Positions 40,300 through 53,510 of a stretch of 64,000 nucleotides of DNA are shown here, piece by piece (position 1 is the first letter of the stretch; every line of letters begins with the position of its first letter). A model generated the notes under the pieces. The model saw only the letters and a list, made by a program, of their open reading frames with translations. It did no database searches and was not told where the DNA came from. The translations under genes and the position numbers were made by a program. Where the stretch lies: the NCBI GenBank assembly GCA_945910005.1, contig OX246746.1:29887798-29951797 (forward strand), in the 5' to 3' direction. The DNA comes from Isoperla grammatica (taxonomy: Eukaryota > Arthropoda > Insecta > Plecoptera > Perlodidae).

Positions 40300-43200
40300 C
40301 AACAATCACTGCGTGAGTGAATATCTCAAGTCGTGTGTTAGTGTTTGTGATTGTGGTTGTGGTACTAACGCAGACATGAAACAATCTAAGCGCCGACACA
40401 AGACACGATGCGATTCAATTGGCTGTGGATTCGGTGCCGCCGACTTCAAAATCAAAATGAAACGAACGCATCATCAACTTCGGCAAGCGGATGGTTTGGT
40501 TGATGCAAGGAAGGAGATGATAATTGAGATTCCCGCACACGAGCCCGTGAGCACTCGGAATAGGGGATGGGGGGATGAGAGAGGGGGAGGGGGGTACAGA
40601 TAATTATACCCCGGAAAATGATCAGAAGGTTTCAGTATCCGTATCATCCAACGGGATCTAATTCCTCCAAGTTAAGAGACAATGTTAGATGTTCTACAGT
40701 CTCTACACGCATGTACCAGCTAGTTTATCGCCGGACGGGAAGCTAAGCGCATCTGGAACTTGAAGAGGGAACTTAATTGGAGGATTGCAATTGCAGGTGA
40801 TGTCACGAAATTGCTTCGTTAAAACTAGCCAGAAGTTAGGGAGAGAACTCAGTTTATTTCATTTTCTTGATCGAAATAATTCTATTTTGCTTTTAATTGT
40901 TTTCCTACTTCAATTTTTTGTTTTATTTACTGATTTGCAACTATTTGTTAAAATTTGTTCGTTTTAAATATCATCGTTCACCGTTTTACTTCTAATAACT
41001 CTTTTTTTCAATAAATTGATCATTTATTTATTTCAGAAATGGAGTAAAATTCGCAGTTTGATGTAATTATAGTTTAATTTTGTATCATACCTATAAAGAC
41101 AGACCCTCATCTTGGTGCAGAAAGGAAGTAAGTCAATCTCTTTCATCTAGCATTAATTTTATGAGAAGGTTCAACACGATTCAAATGCATTTAATAGTAA
41201 TTGTTTTTCAACATTCGGTTTATTTTTACACGACTAATTGTGCATCGTTATTATTTTAATGTTGTTGTATTATAATTCTCAACATATTTCGGTTTAACAA
41301 GTAAATAATCTCAAAGTATAGCTCTTCCCCCACACCTCGGCAACTTTTCCGTCACTCAAATCATTTTCCTATCGTAGCATTTTTGTTTGTTATGTTGGTA
41401 TATTTTTAAATTTCATACATCTCACGTCAAATACACGGATTTGCCACTTGTTTATACCAATGCGCATTATAAAAACATGTAAGTAGCAAGTTCTATTTCG
41501 TAACTGTCATGGGCAGGTATTATTGGTTATTTCACATTCGGCACAAAACGAATAATATGTACTAGCAATGACTTTCCATTCGAAAGCAGAAATGTATTGT
41601 TTATAAAAGCCTGCCAATATGCTCACTGGCTACACAGGTCCTAGAGGTCAAAGAGGTAACAGCGTCAACGCTGTTTCAAGCTCTGCAACAACATTTGGAC
41701 CGTGTTCATTCACATATGGCTCAGACACAAGAAACAAAATGTGGTTTCCTACAATAATGCCATCAATTGATATGACAATGTATGAGAAATGTCTCGATTT
41801 CAATGCTGTCAAACTAAAATAGTTAGTTGTGAAAAATGTCTTACCTAATTAGCTAAAGCTTTACAAGAAGGTAATTTTTTAGCAAGACCAAATACCGTTT
41901 AATGAGAGGAATTGGACTCGATTACATGTCATATTCATGCACGAGCAACAACCACTTTTACAGATTATTAGTCCTAATTAACTTATATGTCTGAAAACTC
42001 ATTGTAAAACATACATGTCGTCTTACTGTTATTAATTATGAACAACACTTTAATTACAAGCCCATCGTATTATGTCCAAGCCCTTAATTAAAGGGTGCAG
42101 TGAAGGCGGGTTGTCGGAAAACCCTATTCACGCATTTGGCGACAACTGAGAGTAGTATAAGGGCCAAGGGGTATATACGAACGCGGGTGTAGCTTTTCAA
42201 CATAGTCTATTGAGTGTGGGCAGGCGGCCACTTAGTATAACTGGATGAAACCTCAGCCTTCCTTGTTTATGAAGGAACTAAAATCAAGCTGGGTTTGAGA
42301 AAGGCATTCATTCGAAAGTGCCGAAGTTTCAATGATAAAATGTTTCTTCACTCTTCAGTGGCGTAGAAGTTGGAATGTGGTGGTTAGTAATACGCGCGTA
42401 ACGAACGACAGACTATAGTAGTATGCGCGAGAAGAGAAGAGAAGATTGAATCCCAGCCGAGTGGATGGATGCAGGGTAAATGTGCGGAGGACTCAGTGAT
42501 TACAGAGGCCGAGGAGTTTATGGCTAACGAGCTCACCACGCACACACGTGCTGCTATGGTAGGGCTGATCACGACGCGACGCGAAACTTCTTGCACGACA
42601 TTATTTTCAAAACCATTTTCCTCTCCCGGCGAAAGCAAATTCAAATCAAGTATCGAAAGTGAATATTCGTGCAAGGGAAAAGATTGAGTCCAATATTATT
42701 TTCCTGTTTATATTTATTTAAAAACTTAATTTTTGGCGGTGACGTAGCTGAGGGTGAGAATCATTCAGAAGCGATGAATAAGGTCGAATTGCTAAGTTCA
42801 CCCAATCAGCAACGACGAACTCTAACCCACGGAGGTGTTGATAAAAACACACATTTGATACACTTGATTTATGTTGGCAAGTGTCCACAAACTAATAGTT
42901 TCGCCTTTTGAGGATGATTTAGAAAACACAATACCAGAATGTTCCCCTTAAAATGTACTAATTTATGTTATTAAATAAATAAAAATTGGCCATAAACTGC
43001 CTCTAGACCATTTTAAAAAGATAATAAAACATTTACGGCTGGAGCACTCGTTACTTCAGTTACTTCAGTTACGCTTAACCAATAAATGTTGTAAGTACCA
43101 ATTATTTAGAAACGAGCATCATAACGAATAACGACAAGTAATAAAATGAAGCAAATTACTAAGAACATCCATAAACCTGTAGATAGGGGAGTCGCCCAAC

Positions 43201-44711
43201 GTGGGTGGGAAGAGAAAATGTCCCCCACCCCCTTGTTTTTTCAATTTACAAATATATTGTTTTAATGTATATTGTCGAATGTGTTGTTTCCTTCCTTGAA
43301 CTGGCAATCAATTAATAATGCTTGATTTCGATGGAGATAATGATGATGATATTGTGCTTTACGTCTCATAAAGTAAGAGGGATTATAATAACTGTCGTTG
43401 AATATGGTTAGCGGTGCAGATACGGCTGAGATTCAGACACATGCATGTTGTAATTTCGTTGTCCTCTACTCATCGTAGATTGAACAGCATTTAATTTGCA
43501 AATAAGAGATAACCATAAAATACTTATACACTACAACGAGAATCTATATATTCAAAAACGAATGTTAAAACACACAACTCAAGGTTATGCTGAATAATTT
43601 CACCAATGTGTAGGCCTATTGTGAATGTTTCCACTTTTCAGCAACCAAAAGAGGACAATATGTTTCTAAAATAATTCATCCACCCGGCATATTGAGAACC
43701 TACGACTATTGCTACAGTTACTCAATCTGGACAAACTTTTATTTCACACCATCCATCTCAATTAACTATGTACATGAAATATGTTAATTTCTAATTCCTA
43801 CCAATTTCAACTACGAGTGTTTGTGTTTAGTTATAAGAGGACATTTTACAAAACATGTTTGATCATCTATCCCGTATAAAATGTCAGCTGTGGTTTTAAA
43901 GAACTGAGGCTCTCGTCGCTATGTCTTTAAACCACAAGACCAGCTATAACAATGCAACAATGCCTTAATAAGCAACGCAGTAAAACATTATGTAATTGTG
44001 AGATTTCCCAACAATAAAACATAAGCTGGGTCCCAGGCACACAATGTGAACAGCATCCTGACAGCGCGTTGTCCGTATCCTGTATACGCGGTGTTGTTCC
44101 TAACCATTCGTTGCGTGAGGGACCGTGTTTTACGCATGGACGATTGTCTTCTGGTGAAATCACACAGAACCCAAGATCTAATAAGTACAATAACCGCCTT
44201 AGACCCATCTGTCCTGCAAGGATATGACAACTCTCCCCAATAAGTAATTTTCTTTCTCTCCACTCCCCTCCCCACCCCAGCCCATTATATCAGCAATAGC
44301 ATGCACTGCAGTCCCACTAAATATCTAACTTCCAGAGGAAATGTGACAAATTCGCGCGTAGGATTGAGCCCTTCCCCTAAAGTCTCCCCCCCCCCCTCCT
44401 CCCTTTACAAACCGCCCACTTCCCCCCCCCCCCCCCCCTCTTCATAGTCAGTCTCATCACCAAATTCTCTTCGGGAAATTGCAATTTTATCTTCACCTGA
44501 TGCTAGATCGAAGTACCACCCTCCTAACCTCACCCCCAACAATATGATCGTTGTAAATAACAACTTTTCTCAAGTGACAAACCTGGTACAACACAACATA
44601 TAACATTGTATTCAACTTATCTCTTGTCAAAAGTTTTACTGGGACATTTTGCTTCAACACCTGACTCTGAGAGACTCTGTATCATAGGGCCCACAGTACT
44701 TTCGGGTGTTT
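40300..44711. other. non-coding stretch
   Basis: No confident exon. One plus frame out of the minisatellite stays open to 40603 but looks like unselected read-through. At 42470-42690 both strands have overlapping open frames in slightly GC-richer DNA; a possible mini-exon between TGATTACAG and GTAGGG (about 42505 to 42560) is too weak to call. C runs occur at 44386-44396 and 44422-44438 (17). Confidence 0.4.
44422..44438. repeat. poly-C run (17)
   Basis: Uninterrupted C run 26 bp after another run of 11 C, making a strongly C-rich 100-bp patch. Confidence 0.9.
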
Positions 44712-44945
44712 ATTTATATTTATTAGTATGGAAGTGAACAATGCCTCCAAGGAGTAAGGACTGTCCTCTCCTGACAGTCACCACTCACTTCCTCGCCTCT
44801 CGTAACATGCTGGCCCTTTCTCTCGCCTTCAGTGTTGCTCCAAGTTTTACACGCTGCCTGCAGAAGGAAGACAACGATGCTATGATATCCCATTTCTTGC
44901 GCTCTGTTGCAACGAAAACCCCACGTTCGTAAAGGCAGTCTTTCG
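44712..44945 (-). other. possible C-terminal coding fragment, minus strand
   Basis: On the minus strand a 53-codon frame between stops contains YERGVFVATERKKWDIIASL and then LGATLKARERASMLREARK, ending at a TGA. About 60 bp further lie AATAAATATAAATAAAC polyadenylation-like signals. The charged composition and the signals suit the 3' end of a gene, processed pseudogene or transposon. I do not recognise a family, and no splice acceptor is clear. It could be chance. Confidence 0.25.
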
Positions 44946-45306
44946 CTTAGTAGAGTGCGCAATACGTCACGCTCGCTGTATTAGGAATTTTAAGGTATCC
45001 AAGGCCAAGAGCGTAAATTAGCCCTAACGAACTAGGGAAGTGTTGGTTTCGGCGATATCGTAAGCATGGGACTGGAGACAACTTTACTTCATAGCTTGGT
45101 AATTCGCAAGTAATCATCAACATCGTTGGAGATCATGGGAAGTTCGTTGTTTGTGGACCATACAGTCTCTCCCTCCCTCCTATACTGTATTCCCTCCATA
45201 TTGAGCTCACAGCATCATATCACATGTAAAACGCTTGACAACACATGCCATACTAAGGCTCCGGCAGTGATTGTGAATTATCCAGAAGTGATTCGATACC
45301 CATATT

Positions 45307-45749
45307 CAGTCGAGTGGGTACTCGGTATTATATTGTTTACAGTTGGTTCTCTCTTGGTCCGCATTCAGTTCTAACGACCCCATCCATGTAAACAGTCGAG
45401 TGGGTACTCGGTATCATATTGTTTACAGTTGGTTCTCTCTTGGTCCGCATTCAGTTCTAACGACCCCATCCATGTAAACAGTCGAGTAGGTACTCGGTAT
45501 CATATTGTTTACAGTTGGTTCTCTCTTGGTCCGCATTCAGTTCTAACGACCCCATCCATGTAAACAGTCGAGTTGGTACTCGGAATCATATTGTTTACAG
45601 TTGGTGTTGGTTCTCTCTTGGTCCGCATTCAGTTCTAACGACCCCATCCATGTAAACAGTCGAGTGGGTACTCGGTATCATATTGTTTACAGTTGGTGTT
45701 GGTTCTCTCTTGGTCCGCATTCAGTTCTAACGACCCCATCCATGTAAAC
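45307..45749. repeat. 86-bp tandem repeat, 5 copies
   Basis: Units start at 45307, 45393, 45479, 45565 and 45657 (CAGTCGAGTGGGTACTCGG, then GTTTACAGTTGGTTCTCTC). Period is 86 bp. The last two copies share a 6-bp insertion that duplicates TTGGTG, giving 92 bp and showing that they arose from one another. Each unit contains the near-palindrome CGAGTGGGTACTCG. Non-coding. Confidence 0.93.
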
Positions 45750-46269
45750 GTACCGTATCTATGAACTTTCCATTGAGATCGGAAACTTCATGCACGTATG
45801 TTATCTAATCGATACCAACCGCTTGAATAGCATTCTTATTTAATCGCTTCTCCTTCGTATAGTGAACGAATTTCAATTGGAGCTCCAGACGTTACGATTT
45901 AACCGTAAAATTATTGGACCCTTTTATGTGCATATAAAATCCAAGGCTAGATTCACAAACTATTTATTTAGCTCCCATTAAACTTCCAATAAAGATACGT
46001 CATCTCATCCCTTGTGAGGGTCGGGCGCCGGGGGTGGCGGGGGGAGGGGGGGGGATCCGGGGGTCTCTCTCTCTCTCTTCTCTCTGTCTCTCCACTTGTT
46101 CACCTGAATGGGCACGCCCACAAGGGCAGTATGAAGGGGTGTGGGCTCTGGATCGTCTAGTAATATTAGCTAAAGATATGCACTCGACTCGAAACCAGGT
46201 AAGAAACAATGACAAATGTTTTCACTAACGTACTTCACGTTTCTTCATGTATCTTCTATACAGAAGTCT
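45750..46269. other. spacer with G-rich and CT-rich tracts
   Basis: A G-rich patch (46030-46060) is followed by TCTCTCTC repeats (46064-46095). No gene recognised. Confidence 0.45.
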
Positions 46270-46500
46270 CATAGAGATAGCTGCGATAACACTTGTGATA
46301 CTCTTATTCCTGACATCACCGGTTCGATTCCGGCCGTCTACAATCCTGATTGAAGAGGTTTTCATAGGATATCCTCAGTGACAAGGCGAATGCTGGGATC
46401 CTACTAACAATCCTCGGTAAGCATGTAGCAGGCTAGTTACCTGAATACGAGACAGTGTATCGAGCTATAGTGTGCACCCTTCTGCAAGGATTATGTCGAA
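46270..46500 (+). mobile_element. tRNA-derived SINE, copy 2
   Basis: Same block order as at 10040-10320: a B box GGTTCGATTCCGGCC (46320-46334), CTGATTGAAGAGG, AAGGCGAATGCTGGGATCC, CTACTAACAATCC, then TAGTTACCTGAA. It has about the same length and orientation but is diverged, with small indels. The shared tRNA head and body define the family. Confidence 0.65.
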
Positions 46501-49500
46501 CCATTATATCTATATGTAGCCTATACGCCAAGAACCAAACGATCGCTTTTTTCATAAACTCTTGAATCTCAAGAAAAGAAATACGATCTGAGAATATGTC
46601 GAGTGTTCCGTCTCGAAACAAACTGCTCCCAACTCCCCCCGTCCCCGTCCCCGTCCCCGTCGTAAAGCCTAACCTGCAACGATATTGCGAACAACACCCA
46701 CGATACGAATACGACATCAATTCAGCCAATCGTTATGCATAACCAAAGTGCACAGGGGTGCAGTAGCAAGTCAATATAACTTGAGGTATCGCGCCTACGG
46801 CACGCGAGAAGAAATCTATATCCGCGTCTCTCTCTCTCTATATATATATATATGATGGACATATTTTTACATGACAATACACAGAGTGTTAGTTATATTC
46901 TTCGGCCCATACCCCGCATCAAAAACCCTCCCTTCTCACATTTAGCTAACTCGTTTAAAAGTAACCCCCCAAGGCTCTTATTCAAGGGTTACACCCCGCT
47001 ATAAAAACTTTTCACAACCACCCTCCAAACTTAATATCTTCACCTCCCCATAATCTATCCCACCACTGCGGATCGCTGCTTTCTCATCTCATTACCCAGG
47101 CCTGACATAGTTGAACACAACTTAGATCTTCGTCGACGGGAATTGCTCCACTCACATAAGATGGTTTGTCTCCGTTTTGACAAGACTGTAAAAAATAAAT
47201 TAATCTAATTAAACAAGATAAGGTTTATGAGCCTACAGCAATTTGCACCAGAAAAAGGATGATTGGCTCGGAGGGGGGGGGGGAGGGGGGGGCGGTCCAA
47301 ATTGTGTTCTCGCCCCCCACCGAAACTGGACCCTGTCCAGGAAGTCAGATTATCGTGAAATGTCCCAAAGAGAAGACTTGAGAAGCTCCAGAGTTGTCAA
47401 GAGTTCTCTGTCATTGAAACCAAATAATCGATGCTGAGAAAGAATTCGCGACGAAAATACGGGTAAAAGACGGGTGGAAAATCGGCAGGATTATAGTAAC
47501 GAAGAGCAGATAAATGATAGAACTATCGACATGAATACTACGGCACGAGAACATGTGGCTCTTGGTACTGATGAGATTCCTGCGTCCAATTTATATGGTC
47601 CAGAGTTCGATTCCCAGTTTAAACTATTTTTTACTTTCCTGAACATATTTAATACGGTATAGATATGATAGTGGCGTGCAGTGATTTAAGCGTGTCCATG
47701 GAGCCGTCACAACCAGCATTAGTCCAGCGTGTCCGCATATCGAAGGTGGGGGGGGGGGGGGGGGGGGGGGAAGGAGTGCATACCCAAAAATAAACACGAG
47801 TGCGAGAGAGAAAGAGCGAGACAGGGAGACAGAGGAGAGAGTTAGATATAGTAGGAATCTACCTATTTACAAGATTACATTTATGATTTAAATAAAACAC
47901 TTCACGAACAATAACCACAGTCATAAAAACACTTGCTATAAAGTGCGGCAACTGTCTGGAGATCTGTTCCATTCCTCATACGCGAGGGCACCGTACCGGT
48001 ACGAAATTGTCTGATTCTGAACCGTGTTACATGCGTTCTAAACGTCACATATGGAGAAGAAAAAGTTGACACTGGCGAATTGGCGAACAGGTCTTCATCG
48101 GCTGGGGTTTTTACCACACAAATCTACTTGTTTGGGATATCTCCCCCCCCCCCCCCCCCTGCGAATTTCTAGTTTCTGGATACGCCACTGCCGCCGAGCC
48201 ACCACTATATTCGTCGCATTTATTTAGCTTCTACACTTATCTACGAGGAATGGCTTGAATAACCCTATTTTACGCGGTAATCGATTATAATTTAATTAAA
48301 CAAATACGAGGGAACATTTTGATCTGTGTGAACAATGGCAAGGCCGGCCTATTGTCCTCCGTCAAACTCTTTCTCCAATTGTCTACTTTATACAAATAAA
48401 TCTGCATTTACGAAAGTTTTCCAACCACACGGGCACTTCTCAAGCCTCCCTTCCCTCCCCTCCTCTCACCCCTCCCCCTCCCACAAAGTGGGTGCCAGTT
48501 GACAACATGCTAATCGCTAACTCACTGATTAAAGTTAATTTAGATCACTGCGCATATCAGGTCTACACAGAAATTACCCTTCTCAATGTTGGTGATACGC
48601 TATAATGAAAAATATACTTGACGTGTATAGTTTGACGAAAACAAAAATACGGACAACGGTATTTACCGCCCATCTGAGTACTTTGATGAAATAGCAACTA
48701 CGTACAAAACTACGCTTGTCAAAGTAGGTATAGCTCAAAATTAACAAACACTTCTTATGTTATAGTATAATCAATATAGCACCACAGCAGCACTTGTAAA
48801 TGTTATGGGATCCTTTAGTCTTTACGTCTAATTTCAACGGCTAATCAAGCAGACTTTCCGTTTGCTATAACATACAAGACTTCAAAAAAGTCAAAAATAA
48901 ATAAATAACGCGTCCAACAATGGCCTGTGTTACTATACTTGCACTCGTTTATAAATAAATCTTTTCTCAAGTCTGCATCCCCCCATTTGTAAAATGAATA
49001 AAGCAGATTAAGCCACGCAATGCAAGTGGGCAAGTGGTGAGTGTAAGTAATACACAGAACCCAGCAAGTAGGCAGTAGCCATGGAGTGATTCAGGCGCTC
49101 GATGAGTCAACTTCTCAGTCACCCGCCCTCTTCGTTCACTCACTCAGTCTGCACTCCGCGACAAATGAGAGTAATTCTTCATCCGCTCCAAAGGCAATCT
49201 GGGACAGTCGTACAAGGTTCGTTTCCCCTCCTGTCGACCACATGGATACGGAAAACCTCACTTATGTAGGTGCAACTAAAAATATAATGTGGAAAAACAA
49301 AACAGACAAGGGAAAGACGGGGGGGGGGGGGGGTACAAACACCTCTTTAAAAAATAAAAACGTGTTTCCAGGATAAATAAATAAACATTTTGCTGCAAAC
49401 ATCTGTAGTGATTAATAAATCATGTTTCAGATCAAGGTACAGAATTGGGTTTTTATTTCGTGAGCACTCTTGAGATATAATAAAAAATTGAAATTTTGTG

Positions 49501-50660
49501 CGGACGGGTACGACTACGTGATAACGTAATTCAAAACTAGAGCTGCTATAAAGTTTAATTTTGCTAGCGTTTGACAGACGGGTGAATTTTGGATGAAAGA
49601 AGCCATGTAGCTGGTTGCTGGTATGCCCCCCCCCCCCCCACCCCCCTCCAACACCCACCTACTCATCCTCGTACCCCGCATTATGAAAATACGACGCTGA
49701 ACGTCAATAGAGAGAGACCCGTCTTTTATTCGACATTTGATCTATGTTACCGCGTATAACAATAGCTTGGAATCTCGACTTGTATATTTTTTTAACGATA
49801 GAGGAAGTGTATTTGCATAAACAAACGCATTGTATAACTGAAGAGGATTTCGCGCTCAAAAATAAGCAACTCGTCATTCAAATTCATTCTTTCTTCGGTA
49901 GCGACTGTGAATCATCGCAAGAACTAACGGACCATTGTCAGTGTGTTATATAGGATTACCGTCGTCAAGAATACACTGGAACCTACACACAACTCAAACA
50001 ACGGCATTCAGGCGTGCGGTACCAACTGTAGAACGCCAAATCATGCAAAGATTGACTATCGCCAATATTAAAAATAAAATCGCGCGAAATTGCCGTTTTT
50101 TAACCATCCCAATAATGCTACACCACACACTCAGAAAAAGTGAAAACATATGGATATCAATTTTCGTTTTAAAGAACTAAAGACCCTGCGAGAAATATTT
50201 TGTGATATTGTAATTATCAAAGTCGGTATCTGCGTAATTAAGTAAATGACAAATAACACCAATACTAATTATGACAGCTGAATGTTTTTAAAAACATTAT
50301 TCAATTTTTCAAACCTATAAATTGATCTATGTTTTCACTTTAGCAGATGGTGTTGCATTATTGAGTTATGATTAAAAAAAAAAAAAAAACACGGTAATAC
50401 TAATAAATATTGGCGGTAGTCTTCCACGTTCGTCTGTTGTCAGTAGCTTCTTCCCCCGGAATGTTGTAGAGACTAGAGGCCTCTAACGTTGTCATCTAAA
50501 CGTCCTGCGGACACAGACGGAATGTGTATCACAATAATCTATAATCAGTCATTGTTTAGCTTCGACTCTCTGGTCATAGATTACTTCAAGAGATCATCAA
50601 ATCACAATCGATAGCGCTGGACATTGACAATCTCCGTCAACAACTACGACAGCCACGACT
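46501..50660. other. non-coding stretch rich in G and C runs
   Basis: No gene is recognised. It includes CCCCGT repeats (46635-46662), a TC tract running into TA repeats (46828-46852), and G or C runs at 47273-47292, 47748-47770, 48143-48159, 49319-49333 and 49626-49639. A run of 17 A lies near 50371-50388. Confidence 0.45.
47748..47770. repeat. poly-G run (23)
   Basis: The longest uninterrupted G run in the window, followed by AAGGAG and a purine-rich GAGA segment to about 47845. Confidence 0.9.
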
Positions 50661-50917
50661 TAAAAGGTTTCAAAAGGTGATTCCAACGCAGAATTTGGTT
50701 TTGTATCACCTAAAAAGTGTAGACAATAAAGTAAATAGGCCTACTGTCGAATATTGCAATTTTTACGTTTGTAATTTCAATCATTAATTCATTCTAAATT
50801 ACTGAATTCATTGTAGTAATAAAAATCGTACAAATTATATTTGAAAGTTTTTAAATTAATTGTTTAGCTGATCGAAAACCAAATTCCGCGTAGGAATCAC
50901 CTCTTCAATATCTTGAA
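50661..50917. mobile_element. MITE family A, copy 5 (best preserved)
   Basis: Both arms are complete enough to define the family. The left arm (about 50661-50715) reads GGTGATTCCAACGCAGAATT then TGGTTTTGTATCACC. The right arm (about 50851-50917) reads TTGTTTAGCTGATCGAAAAC, AAATTCCGCGTAGGAATCAC and TTCAATATCTTGAA, its reverse complement with few mismatches. The element is about 257 bp and AT-rich with no ORF. It is a non-autonomous fold-back DNA transposon; the autonomous parent is not in the window. Confidence 0.78.
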
Positions 50918-52827
50918 CTGATTTCGAAATATCAATAAAGATAAAGCGTTAACTTAGCGAGTTTGGTCCCCTTTACCCCTAAACCACAATGTTTCACCCT
51001 TATGAACACTTTAACGGTATAAGCGATTCAAACTTTTCGAGTTTCACCTCCACGTTAAAATATGGAATAAATTCAACACTTCACCGGCTCTGCCCATCTT
51101 ACAAGCTTTTTCATGACGAATTATCATAACGGAGCCGCCGTCAGCCAAATGGTTGTTTGTCTTGTTGTTTCAACTCTAATTGCTACTTGAAAGGTAGACG
51201 ATGCGTTGGGTGGGTTATTGTTTAAGATGTGTAGACGAACAAAAAACGGACACATGTTAATCACAACGGGAGGATTTAGCCCTAGGGCTGACGATGATCC
51301 ACCATCACTATCAGTCACTATCGCAGGTCATGGCTGTCTCTTCTACCCGTCTCGCGCTCTTACAACGAGGCTAATAGGTGGGTTTGGTACAGATTTCAAT
51401 AAAATTTTATCAATCTGTATCCTTTTTGTTCCCATCCCATATAATAGCAAAATATGTCCAAGACAAAATAAAAACAAAATTAAATAACATAGAACAAAAT
51501 ATATAAGATATGTGCACGGCAATCGGCAGTGGTCGAATAGGGGGAAGGGATGCAGGGGGACACAAACCCCCAAAATAAATTAATCGGTTTAACCATCCCC
51601 ACATACAAAAAATATGAAAAACATACGTGATTGCAATGCTAAAAACGAAATTATATAAGTAACAGGTAGTGAGAGGAATAAATAAATTAATATTCACACA
51701 AATTACGAAATGTCTATATAATATAAAAATAATAATGAGGATAAATCCTGGAGTAGAGGAAACTGATGATATGAATGTTGGCGTGACAATTCAATATAAA
51801 ATATGAAATGGCAAAACGGACATAACAATAATTTAATTGAATAAGGTGGAAACACAGCTTAGTTCCAGCGTGATGACGCCGGTTACATTCACAAAATAAT
51901 TAACAAAATCAAAATAATTCAAATCTTTAATAAGTAACCAGAACCATTGATCTTTAAAGAAAAATACATCAGTTGCAACAAGTTACATTCGTTATGAGTA
52001 ACTTGAGTTACTGGGTTAATGCTATGATTTTGCTGAACTTGAAAAAGTCGGAGAAAAGCCTTATAATGAACTTGGTTAAAGATAATTACCCAACCAGCTA
52101 GCTTGCATTTTCTTACGCTTTTTATTTCTGCAGATAATTAATTAAAACTGCCTTTATTACTGTCAATAAATAGCCTTTTAATAATTCTAATAGAATGAGA
52201 CTAGGGGGGCTTTCATCTTTAATATCTTTATTACATTTTTTTTCATTTCGCAAATTCTTTTGAATTATTTTTAAGACACATAAAAAATAATTGCAAAAAC
52301 TAAAACGTCTCAGGGACGGACTATAAAAGAAAACATTAATCAGTTGATAAACAGCTCGTAGGGGTATCTTAACCCAAGTGGCGGGGGATAGTCGCCCTTA
52401 ATGGATGCGATGCTCTCATAACTCCGCGTACAAAACGCACTGTCTATAAGGCCATAACTTTCAACGCAGGCAGCCTACAAATAAAACCTTGTACAACGTA
52501 AGATGGTAATGAAAAACTTTTTAGGAGATGACAATTTTAATCTAAAGGACACTCGAGGAGAATAAGAATAAGGAGGAAGAGGGGAGTAAGGAGTAATTAA
52601 GATGAATGGCAGTGAAGGAAGATGCGGACAATAGAATAATAAGCGGCCGGTTGGAGGAAAATCTTGACACGATAACGGTAATGAATAGAACAGGTACATA
52701 CAGCATTGGGCACCTTTCAATCAACAGCTAAGACCAATTATTGTCTGCAAACTTACTATACCGTAGGCAGCAAGACAATGGGTAGCTATGCACAAATACC
52801 GGTATTCGATTGATATCTTCAGAACAC
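50918..52827. other. non-coding stretch
   Basis: AT-rich with no recognised gene or repeat family. Open frames at 51124-51697 overlap on both strands and show no splice context. Confidence 0.4.
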
Positions 52828-53510
52828 GATCAAGATATTGAAACAGTGATACCTACACGGAATTTGGTTTTGAATCAGATAAACAATGAATTTAAAAACT
52901 TTTAAATATTGTAAAATAAATAAAATAAATAAATAAATTCACATTTAGGTCTACCCACTCAGTAACTAAACTGATTTGCAATGGGGGACTTTAATTTAAA
53001 GTGACTAAACCAACACTGTAGGCTTCGAACACCATCGACGAGTGAGCGATAACCAATCAAAGATCGATATTTCAAATATGAAACAGATGAATCAGTGATT
53101 GGACAGTGCGAGCACTTGCGGACACATGCCAGAATCAACAAGACTGATTTAGAACAACTTTGAATTTATTGAGTGCTTCGTTGCTAGGACGGCTCCAAAG
53201 TCACCGTTTACGTATTCCTAAGCCATGAAGTAATGGAACTGAATCCTTAATAGAAGTTAAAAAACTTCTGCCTGGAGCGGGATTTGAACCCAGGACCTTC
53301 TGCATTGGAAGCAGGGATGCTAACCACTGGACCAACGAGCCACCTTGTTACGACTGATATTTCTGTAATCAATTAAATAATTTAAAAATAGTTATTGAAA
53401 CGACAATCGTAACAACTACATTTCACACTTTTTAAATTCATTGTTTAGTTGGTACAAAATTAAATTCCACATGTCTTCCTATATATAAAGCGTTCTCAAG
53501 ATATCAATAA
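52828..53510. mobile_element. MITE family A, copy 6, split by inserted DNA
   Basis: The left arm (52828-52912: AGATATTGAAACAGTGATAC, GGAATTTGGTTTTGAATCAG, AACAATGAATTTAAAAAC) and the right arm (53395-53510: CAATCGTAACAAC, TTTTTAAATTCATTGTTTAG, CTCAAGATATC) are about 480 bp apart instead of about 100-150. The extra DNA includes a tRNA-like element at 53269-53341. The simplest reading is a later insertion into the MITE. Confidence 0.6.
53269..53341 (-). repeat. tRNA-like element (degenerate, anticodon position CCA)
   Basis: On the minus strand, A box TGGTCCAGTGG and B box GGTTCAAATCC are spaced as in a tRNA. The anticodon arm CCTGC, loop TTCCAAT, GCAGA places CCA at the anticodon (Trp in a true tRNA). 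The acceptor stem pairs only 4 of 7 and the first T-stem pair is a mismatch, so this is a tRNA pseudogene or SINE head, not a working tRNA. A short hairpin GAAGTTTTTTAACTTC follows downstream on its minus strand. Confidence 0.6.

Noticed and set aside
36338..40603. Very long open frames (up to 1308 codons) on both strands over the 27-bp array
   Set aside because: They follow from a stop-free 27-bp unit repeated in phase. The same DNA is open in five frames and encodes only nonapeptide repeats.
41619..41822. Collagen-like GYTGPRGQRG in a plus-strand frame
   Set aside because: Only four G-X-Y triplets, no longer repeat or flanking collagen exons, and no clear splice borders.
42505..42560. Mini-exon between TTACAG and GTAGGG on the plus strand
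   Set aside because: Too short to judge, and no neighbouring plus-strand exon supports it.
53269..53341. Functional tRNA-Trp gene
   Set aside because: Acceptor and T stems are mismatched and no terminator follows. Better explained as a tRNA-derived repeat.
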